A stretch of DNA of 64,000 nucleotides. Origin: Mesorhizobium sp. GTDB taxonomy: Bacteria > Pseudomonadota > Alphaproteobacteria > Rhizobiales > Rhizobiaceae. A model generated the notes under the pieces. The model worked only from the letters and a program-made list of their open reading frames with translations, did not search any database and was not told the origin of the DNA. Location: positions 62,001 to 126,000 of the forward strand of contig JAHBYX010000006.1 of NCBI GenBank assembly GCA_019635735.1. The letters are read 5' to 3'. Shown here piece after piece: positions 20,004 through 28,535 of the stretch. The translations under genes were made by a program, and so were the position numbers. Positions within the stretch are counted from its first letter, which is position 1. Each line of letters opens with the position of its first letter.

Positions 20004-22813
20004 GCTGGCTGCCGCTGTCCTTCGGCTTCCCGGCGGTGCTCGCCGGCCTGATCGCCCTGCCGGTGATCTGGTGGCTGCTCCGGCTGACGCCGCCGAAGCC
20101 GCGCTCGGAACTGTTCCCGCCTTTGAAGATCCTGGCGCGGGTCATGCGCAAGGAGGAGACGCCGCACCAGAGCCCTTGGTGGTTGACGCTTCTGCGCCTG
20201 ATCATGGCGGCTCTGGTGATCTTCGCGCTGGCCGAACCCGTCTTCAATCCGCAGCAGCGCGCCGATACCGGATCCGGCCCGCTTGCCGTGGTGATGGACA
20301 ATGGCTGGGCGAGCGCGCCCGCCTGGGACCTGCGGGTCGCGGCGGCACAACGGCTGATCGCCGACGCCAACGATGCCGGCCAGCCCGTGGTGCTGGCCTT
20401 CACGGCCGAACCTGCGGCCACCGAGATCGGCCCGTTCGAGGCGCAGGCCGCGCTGGAGCGGCTGGCCGCCGCCAGGCCCCGCCCCGTACCGGTCGACCGG
20501 CCGGGCACCTATGCCCGCGTGGCGACCGCGCTGGACGGCGCGGCCAACGTCACTGTCGCGATCCTCTCCGACGGCATCCGCTTGGAGGGCGACGAGGCCG
20601 CCTTCGCCGAAATTCTCTCGCGCGGCGCGTCGCGGCTCGTCTGGGGCGAGCCGTCCAACCTGCCGAAGGCGGCGCTGACGGCGGTCGAGAACACCGCCAC
20701 GGCCTTCACGCTGTCGGCCATCCGCCCCGCCTCCGACATCGCGCCGCTGCAGCTTGCCGCCGGCGCCTATGACGACCGCGGCCGCCGCATCGCCGACGCC
20801 ACGCTGTCCTTCGCGCCGGGCGAAAGCGCGGCGACCGCGGAGGTGGCCGTGCCGTTCGAACTGCGCAACGACTTCGCCTCCGTCTCGATCGACGGCGAGG
20901 CGCAGGCCGGCGCGATCCGCGTGCTGGACGAAAACTCGAAACGCCGCCGCGTCGGGCTGCTGTCGCAGTCCGAGGCCGACCAGGCGCAGCCGCTTCTGTC
21001 GCCGCTCTACTACATCCGCCGGGCGCTCGAGCCCTATGCCGACCTGGTGGAATCGCAGACGCCCGACCTCGCCGTCGCGGTGCCGGAGCTCCTGGCGCAG
21101 AAGCCCGCGATGGTGGTGATGGCCGATGTCGGCACGCTGCCCGATGCAGCCCGCGAAGCGCTGGTCGAATGGGTCAGAGGTGGCGGCACGCTGGTGCGCT
21201 TCGCCGGATCGCGGCTCGCCGCCGCCGAGCCCGACGAGGAACTGCTCCCGGTGCGCCTGCGCGCCGGCGAGCGAGCGCTGGGCGGTGCCTTGTCCTGGAC
21301 CGAGCCGCAGCCGGTGTCGGAGTTTCCGGCGACAGGCCCCTTCGCCGGGCTGACGCCGCCGCAGGAAGTCTCCGTCTCGCGGCAGGTGCTCGCCGAGCCC
21401 AATCCGGACATCGTCGATCACACCTGGGCGAACCTCGCCGACGGCACGCCGCTCGTCACCGGCGCCGTCCGTGGCGAAGGCACCGTCGTGCTGTTCCACG
21501 TCACGCCCGAGGCGACCTGGTCCAACCTGCCGATCTCCGGCTCCTTCGTCGAGATGCTGCGCCGGATCGTGCAATTGTCGCGCAACCAGGGCCGCGTCGA
21601 GACGGCCAGCGGCGCTCCGGCCGCCTCGCTGCCGCCCTACCGCGTCATCGACGCGAACGGTGCGCTGACCACGCCGCCTCCGGAGGCGCGCCCGCTGCAG
21701 CCGGGAGCTGAGCCGAGGATTACGGTGGAGAACCCGCCGGGCCTCTACGGCTCGGAGGAAGGCGTGGTCGCGCTGAACCTGCTACCGGCCGATGCGACGC
21801 TCGACCCGATCGCGCGGCCCTCGACGATCCTGCCGGTCAGCACAGTGAGCTATGCGCTGGACGAATCCCGCGATCTCAAGGGACCGCTGATCGCGGCCGC
21901 GCTCGCGCTGATGGCGCTCGACACGCTGGCCGTGCTGTGGATCGGCGGCGTGTTTGCCCGCCGCCGCGCAGGCGCCGCGCGCGCCACTGCGGCCATGCTG
22001 GCGCTGGCAATACTGGCCGGGACGGTCGCAGACGGCCGCGCGCAGGACGAGAAGCCGGGCGACGCGGACGCCATCGCCGCGATCTCCAAGACGCGCCTCG
22101 CCTATGTGCTGACCGGCGATCCGTCGATCGATGCGGTGTCGCGCGCCGGCATGGAGGGGCTGCGCCGGTTCCTGACCGAGAAGACGGCGCTGGAGCCAGG
22201 CGAGCCCGCCGGCGTCGACATCGCGTCGGACGAACTATCCTTCTACCCGCTGATCTACTGGCCGGTCGATCCGGCCACCGCCATGCCGAGCGAAGCCGCC
22301 ATCGCCCGCGTCGACGCCTACATGCAGCAGGGCGGCACGGTCCTGTTCGACACCCGCGACCAGTTCGAGACCAGCCTCGACCTCGCCAACTCGACCAGCG
22401 CCGCGACGCAGCGCCTGCGCGACATCCTCGGCGATCTCAACGTGCCGGCGCTGGAGCCGGTGCCCGACGACCATGTTCTGACCAAGTCCTTCTTCATCAT
22501 GAAGGACTTCCCGGGCCGCTTCGCCGGCGCTCCGCTCTGGGTCGAGGTGACCGCGCCCACCCAGTCGGGCGAGGACCGGCCGGTGCGCGTCGGCGACGGT
22601 GTGTCGCCGATCATGATCACCGCCAACGACTTCGCCGGCGCCTGGGCGGTCGACGAGGCAGGTCAGCCGCTGCTGCCGACGGTGCCGTCCGATCCGATGC
22701 AGCGCGTCTATGCGCTACGCGGCGGGGTGAACATCATGATGTATATGCTGACCGGCAACTACAAATCCGACCAGGTGCACGTGCCGATCCTGCTCGAACG
22801 GCTGGGGCAGTGA
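20000..22813 (+). CDS. large membrane protein with BatA-like N-terminus and DUF4159
   Basis: A 937-residue protein. The N-terminus (PLSFGFPAVLAGLIALPVIWWLLRLTPPKPR) and a second helix around residues 62-80 are the aerotolerance/BatA-like double membrane anchor. A third anchor lies near residue 632-650. The C-terminal ~215 residues (TRLAYVLTGDPSIDAVSRAGMEGLRRF...) are DUF4159. GGAGG (19989-19993) precedes ATG 20000. It is the third gene of the MoxR operon; function unknown beyond that association. Confidence 0.9.
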   Translation: MSWLPLSFGFPAVLAGLIALPVIWWLLRLTPPKPRSELFPPLKILARVMRKEETPHQSPWWLTLLRLIMAALVIFALAEPVFNPQQRADTGSGPLAVVMDNGWASAPAWDLRVAAAQRLIADANDAGQPVVLAFTAEPAATEIGPFEAQAALERLAAARPRPVPVDRPGTYARVATALDGAANVTVAILSDGIRLEGDEAAFAEILSRGASRLVWGEPSNLPKAALTAVENTATAFTLSAIRPASDIAPLQLAAGAYDDRGRRIADATLSFAPGESAATAEVAVPFELRNDFASVSIDGEAQAGAIRVLDENSKRRRVGLLSQSEADQAQPLLSPLYYIRRALEPYADLVESQTPDLAVAVPELLAQKPAMVVMADVGTLPDAAREALVEWVRGGGTLVRFAGSRLAAAEPDEELLPVRLRAGERALGGALSWTEPQPVSEFPATGPFAGLTPPQEVSVSRQVLAEPNPDIVDHTWANLADGTPLVTGAVRGEGTVVLFHVTPEATWSNLPISGSFVEMLRRIVQLSRNQGRVETASGAPAASLPPYRVIDANGALTTPPPEARPLQPGAEPRITVENPPGLYGSEEGVVALNLLPADATLDPIARPSTILPVSTVSYALDESRDLKGPLIAAALALMALDTLAVLWIGGVFARRRAGAARATAAMLALAILAGTVADGRAQDEKPGDADAIAAISKTRLAYVLTGDPSIDAVSRAGMEGLRRFLTEKTALEPGEPAGVDIASDELSFYPLIYWPVDPATAMPSEAAIARVDAYMQQGGTVLFDTRDQFETSLDLANSTSAATQRLRDILGDLNVPALEPVPDDHVLTKSFFIMKDFPGRFAGAPLWVEVTAPTQSGEDRPVRVGDGVSPIMITANDFAGAWAVDEAGQPLLPTVPSDPMQRVYALRGGVNIMMYMLTGNYKSDQVHVPILLERLGQ

Positions 22814-22814
22814 G

Positions 22815-24881
22815 ATGAACTGGTCGATCGGCTTCGAACCCCTCCTGTCGTGGCCGTGGCTGGCGGCGATCGTCGTGCCTCTCGGCCTGCTGGCGCTGGT
22901 CGGCGTCTTTCTGGCGCAGCGTGGCAGCCTGGTGCGCCTGGCGGCATTCGCGGCGCTGGCGCTGGCGCTTATCAATCCCGTACTGCTGGACGAGGAGCGC
23001 GAGCCGCTGAAGAGCGTGGTCGCGATCGTCGTCGACCGCAGCCAGAGCCAGGACATCGGCAATCGCACCGCCGAGACGGATGCGGCGCTCGCGTCTCTTC
23101 AGGAGAGGTTCGCACGCTTCAACCAGTTCGACGTGCGCGTGGTGGAGACCGGCAAGGCGAGTGCCGCCGACGACCGCGCGGAAACCCGCCTGTTCGGCGC
23201 GCTGGACGGAGCCTTCCGCGACGTGCCGCCGTCGCGCGTCGGAGGCGCGGTGATGATTACCGACGGCCAGGTGCATGACGTGCCCACGTCCATGCCCGGC
23301 TTCGCAGCGCCGCTGCACGCGCTGATCACCGGCGAGGACGACGAACGCGACCGCCGCATACGTTTCGAGAACGCCCCGCGCTTCGGCCTGGTCGGCAAGC
23401 CGCTGGCGATGACCTACCGCGTCACCGGCACGGCGGGAGAGACCGGCACGGTCGAGGTAGGCGTGCGCGTCAACGGCGATCTCGTCGCGACCGAACAGGC
23501 GGCGATCGGCACAGAGATGCAGCTCGACATCACCTTGCCGAACGCCGGCCGCAACATCGTCGAGCTCTCCATCCCACGCGCCGAAGGCGAGATCACCGAC
23601 GCCAACAACCGCGCCATCGCCATGGTCGACGGCATTCGCGAGAACCTGCGCGTGCTGCTGGTATCGGGCGAGCCGCATGCCGGCGAGCGCACCTGGCGCA
23701 ACCTGTTGAAGTCCGACGCCTCGGTCGACCTCGTCCACTTCACCATCCTGCGCCCGCCGGAGAAGCAGGACGGCACGCCGATCAACGAACTGTCGCTGAT
23801 CGCCTTCCCGACGCGCGAACTGTTCGTCGAGAAGATCAACGATTTCGACCTGATCATCTTCGACCGCTACCAGCACCGCGACGTGCTGCCGATCCTCTAC
23901 TACGACTACATCGCCGAATATGTGGAGCAGGGCGGCGCGCTTCTGATCGCCGCCGGCCCGGAATATGCCGGCGAGCAGTCGATCGCCCGCACGCCGCTGA
24001 TGGCCGCGCTCCCCGCGCTGCCGACCGGCGACGTCGTCGAGCGTGCCTTCTATCCGCGCCTGACCGAGATGGGGCAGAAGCACCCGGTGACGCGCGGCCT
24101 CGAAGGCTCTGCCTCCGAACCGCCGCGCTGGAGCCGCTGGTTCCGCATGATCGGCATCGAGGACGTGCAGGGCGAGACGGTGATGAAGGGTGCCGGCGAC
24201 ATGCCGCTGCTGGTGCTCGACCGCAAGGGCGACGGCCGGGTGGGGATGCTCTTGTCCGACCAGGGATGGCTGTGGGCGCGCGGCTTCGAGGGCGGCGGAC
24301 CGCATGTCTCGCTCTACCGTCGCCTCGCCCACTGGCTGATGAAGGAGCCCGAACTCGAGGAGGAGCGCCTGACCGCCGAAGGCCAGGGCATGACGCTGAA
24401 AGTGCGGCGCCAGACGATGGCCGACGAGGCTGGCCAGGCACAGATCATCACGCCGTCGGGCGCGACGCGCACACTTCCCCTGGCCGCGACCGAGCCGGGC
24501 ATCTTCGCCGGCTCCATGGAAACCGACGAGATCGGCCTCTATCAGGTGGCGAACGGCGACCTGACGGCGCTCGCCCATGTCGGGCCGCTCAACGCGCCCG
24601 AATTCGCCGACACCGTATCGACCGGCGAACTCCTGCGTCCGCTGGCCGACGCCACCGGCGGCAGCGTGCGCCGCATCGCCGCCGACGGACGGATCGAACC
24701 GCCCGGCATCGTACCGGTGCGCGGCACGGCAAATGCCTCCGGCCGCGACTGGCTGGGCTTCAAGACGACGAACGAGAGCGTGCTGAAATCGGTCAACCGC
24801 GTGCCGCTCTTCGCCGGCTTCTTCGGGCTGGCACTGCTGCTGCTGGCGCTGGGCGGGATGTGGTACCGCGAGGGGCGGTAG
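22815..24881 (+). CDS. membrane protein with VWA/GATase1-like domains
   Basis: A 688-residue protein with two N-terminal helices (about residues 15-60), a central region starting VVAIVVDRSQSQ that resembles a degenerate VWA domain, and a final helix near residue 660-682. The middle segment LLIAAGPEYAGEQSIARTPL resembles the GATase1-like fold seen in related membrane proteins. It starts 1 nt after the stop of the DUF4159 gene and completes the MoxR-DUF58-DUF4159 cluster. No named biochemical function. Confidence 0.88.
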   Translation: MNWSIGFEPLLSWPWLAAIVVPLGLLALVGVFLAQRGSLVRLAAFAALALALINPVLLDEEREPLKSVVAIVVDRSQSQDIGNRTAETDAALASLQERFARFNQFDVRVVETGKASAADDRAETRLFGALDGAFRDVPPSRVGGAVMITDGQVHDVPTSMPGFAAPLHALITGEDDERDRRIRFENAPRFGLVGKPLAMTYRVTGTAGETGTVEVGVRVNGDLVATEQAAIGTEMQLDITLPNAGRNIVELSIPRAEGEITDANNRAIAMVDGIRENLRVLLVSGEPHAGERTWRNLLKSDASVDLVHFTILRPPEKQDGTPINELSLIAFPTRELFVEKINDFDLIIFDRYQHRDVLPILYYDYIAEYVEQGGALLIAAGPEYAGEQSIARTPLMAALPALPTGDVVERAFYPRLTEMGQKHPVTRGLEGSASEPPRWSRWFRMIGIEDVQGETVMKGAGDMPLLVLDRKGDGRVGMLLSDQGWLWARGFEGGGPHVSLYRRLAHWLMKEPELEEERLTAEGQGMTLKVRRQTMADEAGQAQIITPSGATRTLPLAATEPGIFAGSMETDEIGLYQVANGDLTALAHVGPLNAPEFADTVSTGELLRPLADATGGSVRRIAADGRIEPPGIVPVRGTANASGRDWLGFKTTNESVLKSVNRVPLFAGFFGLALLLLALGGMWYREGR

Positions 24882-24922
24882 CGCCCGCGGACGGAGCACT
24901 GCCAAGTCTCAATCGCCGTTGC

Positions 24923-25049
24923 GCCCCCTCCACCACTACGTGGTCCCCCTCCCCCGTAAACGGGGGAGGATGAGGGCGTGCAGGCGGCTCCGGCGATCCT
25001 CCCCTGCGAAGCGGGGGAGGGGGACCACGCGAAGCGTGGTGGAGGGGGC
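24923..25049. repeat. palindromic intergenic repeat element
   Basis: A 127-nt element whose outer ends are an exact inverted repeat (GCCCCCTCCACCAC at 24923-24936 and its complement at 25036-25049). Inside it are further complementary blocks: CCCCCTCCCCCG / CGGGGGAGGGGG-type arms and GTGGTCC / GGACCAC. It lies between the MoxR operon and the toxin-antitoxin remnant, and looks like the dispersed palindromic elements common in rhizobial genomes. Confidence 0.8.
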
Positions 25050-25115
25050 CGCACGGCCGAAACGCACGGATCGCTGAACCCCATAGTCTGCGACAGGCCT
25101 CAAAAAAATGGAACC

Positions 25116-25418
25116 TCAGGCCGCCTTAACCTCCTCCAGTTCGATATGCAGCTTGAAGCCCGCTGCGGCGGCTATGTTGACGAGCGCGTCGAGCGAAAAT
25201 TTCTCCAGCTTGCCGCGCATCAGGTCGTTGAGGCGGGGCCGCGTCAGTCCGAGTCGGGCCGCCGCCTCTTCCTGCGTGAGGCTCCACGCCCTCACCCGTT
25301 CGCGGATGGCGAGCAGAAGGTCGGCACGGGCGGTCATGTTGGCTGCCTCGGCCGGCGTATCCGCCAGGGCGTCGAAGACGCTGTCGAACATCTCCTGGTT
25401 CATTGCATGGCCTTCCAT
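25116..25418 (-). CDS. Xre-family antitoxin (HigA/NadS-like)
   Basis: A 100-residue protein. Residues about 44-75 form a helix-turn-helix (SLTQEEAAARLGLTRPRLNDLMRGKLEKFSLDALVNIAAAAG), the usual XRE antitoxin layout with a C-terminal strand KLHIELEEV. It overlaps the 3' end of the broken toxin gene. ATG 25418 and ATG 25403 (MNQEMF) are both possible. In this toxin-first order the antitoxin is intact although its toxin is frameshifted. Confidence 0.9.
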   Translation of the reverse strand: MEGHAMNQEMFDSVFDALADTPAEAANMTARADLLLAIRERVRAWSLTQEEAAARLGLTRPRLNDLMRGKLEKFSLDALVNIAAAAGFKLHIELEEVKAA

Positions 25419-25721
25419 TCTCTGAGCCTTTTGGCGGCGAGTTCAACGTCGTGCTGCGCAGTCTGCTGAGTCTTCTTCTGGAACGCATGAAGCACCAGGA
25501 CCAATTCCGGCAACGTCGCCAGATAGATGATGCGGAACGCACCCGATGCGTCCCTGATTCTGATTTCCCTAACGCCCGGACCGACTGTTTTCATCGGCTT
25601 CCAGTCGTCCGGGTCCAACCGTTCTGCACCGCACGAAGCTCGACGCCGGCCTGATACCGCGGACCGTCGGGAAAATCGCGAATCGCTCCCGACTGTCCCC
25701 GAGGAACGAAATGGGCTTCAT
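25400..25721 (-). pseudogene. RelE/HigB-like (Gp49 family) toxin, two frameshifts
   Basis: Read with two single-base corrections, the region gives a typical ~107-residue phage Gp49/HigB-like toxin. It starts at ATG 25721 (MKPISFLGDSRE), shifts near 25686 (GGGAGCG, one base short) to read AIRDFPDGPRYQAGVELRAV, then shifts again near 25618 (GGTTGG, one base short) into the intact DPDDWKPMKTVGPGVREIRI...LHAFQKKTQ C-terminus. The two losses add, so the frame is never restored. The remaining open C-terminal 72 codons start only at a TTG. The toxin is therefore predicted non-functional, unless the indels are sequencing errors. Confidence 0.8.
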
Positions 25722-25774
25722 GAACGAGATGTATCAAAACGGATACACAACTGCAAGGCTTACAATTGGATCCA

Positions 25775-26056
25775 CTACCTGCGACGTCCGCTCAGCTTGT
25801 AGAGCGCGTGGCCAATCAACAACACGGACACGACGAGCCACATCAGAAGTATCAGGTAGAAAAATACCGTCGCGCCGATACACTCGCTCTCGCCTATGGA
25901 GCACGACAGCTCGACTCGGCGATTGGCGAAGAACAGCATTGCGGCAGCCATGATCGCCGAGGCGATGAGGGTGAGCTTTCCCCAAATAGCGTAGACCAGA
26001 ACCGCGATGAGAGGCGCAATCACCTGCAGGGAGGGCTCGGCGAGGTAGCTGGTCAC
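25775..26056 (-). CDS. small membrane protein
   Basis: A 93-residue protein with three predicted membrane helices: VIAPLIAVLVYAIWG, TLIASAIMAAAMLFF and ATVFFYLILLMWLVVSVLLIG, ending in the basic KLSGRRR. The GTG at 26056 overlaps the TGA of the GNAT gene (GTGA), so translation is probably coupled to that gene. Family not recognised. Confidence 0.65.
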   Translation of the reverse strand: MTSYLAEPSLQVIAPLIAVLVYAIWGKLTLIASAIMAAAMLFFANRRVELSCSIGESECIGATVFFYLILLMWLVVSVLLIGHALYKLSGRRR

Positions 26057-26574
26057 GCCATCACCTTCACCGCCCGGTCCTCGTGCACCACGTCGCCGCT
26101 GAGCTTCGCGAGCGACCCTTCCACCAGTTCGCGCGCCAGCAGCCGCTCCGGATCGACCGGGCGCGGCATCGAGATCTGGCCGTAGGGGATCTTCCTGAAC
26201 CCGAGCGGGCCGTAATACGGTTCGTCGCCGACCAGAACGACAACGCCCCAGCCCTGTTCCTTCGCCTTGGTCACGACGATGTCGAGCAGCCTGCGGCCGA
26301 TGCCGAGGTTCTTCCAGTCGGGGATGACGGCCAGCGGCCCGAGCAGCAGCGCCCTGCCCTCGCCGGCGGCGATGCGGGTCATGCGCACCGAGCCGATGAC
26401 CTTGCCCCAGTGCACGGCGACATAGGACAGGTCGCGCTCGTGCGGGCCGCCCTCGCGGATCTTGTAGGCCGCGCGCGTGAACCGTCCCGGGCCGAAGGCC
26501 TCGGCATTGATCTGTTCGATCGCGCGGTCGTGGGCCGGATTTTCCGGCAGGTAGGCGATGTCGTTGACGCTCAT
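26053..26574 (-). CDS. GNAT N-acetyltransferase (YhbS-like)
   Basis: A 173-residue acetyltransferase. The GNAT acetyl-CoA loop is visible as LLLGPLAVIPDWKNLGIGRRLLD (motif A: [RQ]xxGxG/A), followed by VVVLVGDEPYYGPLGFRKIP, the YhbS-type segment. The substrate is unknown. It is probably co-transcribed with the small membrane protein. 256 nt upstream separate it from the divergent glutathionyl-hydroquinone reductase gene; nothing recognisable was seen there beyond the downstream gene's AAGGA. Confidence 0.9.
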   Translation of the reverse strand: MSVNDIAYLPENPAHDRAIEQINAEAFGPGRFTRAAYKIREGGPHERDLSYVAVHWGKVIGSVRMTRIAAGEGRALLLGPLAVIPDWKNLGIGRRLLDIVVTKAKEQGWGVVVLVGDEPYYGPLGFRKIPYGQISMPRPVDPERLLARELVEGSLAKLSGDVVHEDRAVKVMA

Positions 26575-26830
26575 GGAGAGGGTTCCGTTTCGGCAGACGA
26601 GAAAGCCGCAATGCGGCGTGCGCTATCCGCGCCCTTCAGGGGCGCATTCAGCCAATTCGTCGTCGCGGAAAACGGATGATGGTCACGATTGATCCTCTCG
26701 CCGCCCCGCTAGCACCAAAATCTCCCCGCGTCTACGAGGCCCGACCCGGGAAGTGACGAACTGTTCACAACGGAACCGATGCGCGCGGCCGTTCCTTGTC
26801 CTACATCCGGACCAACAGAAGGATGTGGTG

Positions 26831-27928
26831 ATGGGACTTCTCGTCGACGGCAAATGGCAGGACAAGTGGTACGAGACCGGCAAGTCGGGCCGGTTCGAGC
26901 GGTCGCAGTCGCAGTTCCGCGACTTCGTCACCGCCGACGGCGCGCCAGGGCCGGGCCGCACCCGCACCTTCAAGGCCGAGCCCGGCCGCTACCATCTCTA
27001 TGTCTCACTCGCCTGCCCCTGGGCGCACCGCACCCTGATCTTTCGCAAGCTGAAGAGGCTGGAGGACGTGATTTCCGTCTCGATCGTGCACCACTACATG
27101 GGCGAGCACGGCTGGACGTTCCTGGCCGAGGACGGCGCCACCGGCGACACGCTCTATGGCCTCGACTATCTGCACCAGATCTACACCAAGGCCGACCCGA
27201 CCTATTCCGGCCGCGTCACCGTCCCGGTGCTCTGGGACAAGGAGGAGCAGACAATCGTCTCCAACGAATCGTCCGAGATCATCCGCATGCTCAATTCGGC
27301 CTTCGACGAATGGGGCGACGCGTCGCTCGATTTCTACCCCGAGCCGCTGCGCGCCGAAATCGACGCGCTGAACGAGTGGATCTATCCGTCGATCAACAAC
27401 GGCGTCTACCGCTGCGGCTTCGCGACGAAACAGGCGGCCTACGAGGAGGCCTTCGCGGAACTCTTTACAGCGCTCGACCGGGTCGAGGACATCCTCTCGC
27501 GCCGGCGATACCTGGCGGGTGAACGGCTGACCGAGGCCGACTGGCGCCTGTTCACGACGCTGGTGCGCTTCGACCCGGTCTATGTCGGCCACTTCAAGTG
27601 CAACCTGCGCCGGATCGCCGACTATCCGAACCTGTCGAACTACCTGCGCGAGCTCTACCAGGTGCCGGGTGTCGCCCAGACGGTGAACATGCACCACATC
27701 AAGCACCACTATTACGGCAGCCACCGGATGATCAATCCGACCGGTGTCGTGCCTGTCGGGCCGGAAGTCGAACTTGATGCGCCACATAATCGGGGTGATA
27801 GGATGCGTCTCCCTAGCAGCGTCATCCCGGCGACCGGAGGTCAGCCGGGATCTATTCTTCTCTCCGGTTACACGCCAGGAATTCGATCCTCTCAAACTGT
27901 TCGGCACCCTTCCGCCAGCGATCAATAG
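26831..27928 (+). CDS. glutathionyl-hydroquinone reductase (Xi-class GST) with repeat-derived tail
   Basis: Reduces glutathionyl-hydroquinones using glutathione in the cytoplasm. The thioredoxin-like domain carries the catalytic SLACPWAHR; downstream blocks such as HHYMGEHGWTF, VPVLWDKEEQTIVSNESSEIIRM and DWRLFTTLVRFDPVYVGHFKCN are family landmarks. ATG 26831 has AAGGA about 8 nt upstream. The family usually ends soon after NPTGVVPVGP...DAPH. Here codons from 331 on are encoded by a palindromic repeat (27821-27959) that has entered the gene and added about 35 unrelated residues before a stop at 27928. Confidence 0.92.
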   Translation: MGLLVDGKWQDKWYETGKSGRFERSQSQFRDFVTADGAPGPGRTRTFKAEPGRYHLYVSLACPWAHRTLIFRKLKRLEDVISVSIVHHYMGEHGWTFLAEDGATGDTLYGLDYLHQIYTKADPTYSGRVTVPVLWDKEEQTIVSNESSEIIRMLNSAFDEWGDASLDFYPEPLRAEIDALNEWIYPSINNGVYRCGFATKQAAYEEAFAELFTALDRVEDILSRRRYLAGERLTEADWRLFTTLVRFDPVYVGHFKCNLRRIADYPNLSNYLRELYQVPGVAQTVNMHHIKHHYYGSHRMINPTGVVPVGPEVELDAPHNRGDRMRLPSSVIPATGGQPGSILLSGYTPGIRSSQTVRHPSASDQ

Positions 27929-27959
27929 ATCCCGGCTGACCTCCGGTCGCCGGGATGAC
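27821..27959. repeat. palindromic repeat with perfect 36-bp inverted arms
   Basis: Left arm 27821-27856 (begins GTCATCCCGGCGACCGG) and right arm 27924-27959 are exact reverse complements of 36 nt, separated by a 67-nt loop. No transposase is encoded. The left arm and loop lie inside the 3' end of the reductase gene and supply its last ~35 codons. The strong hairpin could also act as the transcript end between it and the convergent Nudix gene, although there is no T-tract. Confidence 0.9.
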
Positions 27960-27987
27960 GACTCGCGTATTGGAGACTACTGAAAAC

Positions 27988-28482
27988 TCACCAATACTCC
28001 GACCGTTCCGCCCCTCCGATCACTTCGTCGATCCGCCGCCGCGTGCCGCCGGTCGTCATCTCGGGCAGCGCATCCACGGGGAAGAACCCCGCGCCCTTGA
28101 TCTCGCGGTCGGGCAGCTTGGGCGCGGTCTGGCGGAAGTCGGTGACGAGATAGAAGCCGACATGGTCGCGCCGGCTGGCGTGCCGGTTGTGGTGCACGCT
28201 GACCAGCGTCGGCGCGGCGGTCAGCTCGATATTACCCTCCTCGAAAAGCTCCCGCTCCAGCGCCTGGAGCATGGTTTCTCCGGGCTCGACGCCGCCTCCC
28301 GGCAGTTGCCAGCCGGGCACATAGGTGTGCTCGATGAGGAAGACCGCGTTCGCCTCCCGGTCGTAGACCAGCCCGCGCGCGCCGAGCGTCATCGGCCGTC
28401 GCAGCAGGAAATAAAGATGGAACAGGCGCCCGCGCAGGCCGGGCCAACCCGTCTGGCGGAACGGATCGGAGGGCGCCGTCAT
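27988..28482 (-). CDS. Nudix hydrolase
   Basis: A 164-residue pyrophosphohydrolase. The Nudix box is GGGVEPGETMLQALERELFEEGNIEL (GX5EX7REUXEEXGU), preceded by FLIEHTYVPGWQLPG. The substrate cannot be inferred. I chose ATG 28482 (MTAPSDPFRQTGW) because family members start near here; the frame is open further upstream into the divergent phosphoesterase gene. The start lies 53 nt from the phosphoesterase ATG, so both promoters are compressed or overlap. Confidence 0.85.
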   Translation of the reverse strand: MTAPSDPFRQTGWPGLRGRLFHLYFLLRRPMTLGARGLVYDREANAVFLIEHTYVPGWQLPGGGVEPGETMLQALERELFEEGNIELTAAPTLVSVHHNRHASRRDHVGFYLVTDFRQTAPKLPDREIKGAGFFPVDALPEMTTGGTRRRIDEVIGGAERSEYW

Positions 28483-28535
28483 TGTCCGGTCCGGAAGCGG
28501 TGGCGAGGCGCACTGCCATCCGCTACAGAGGTCGC

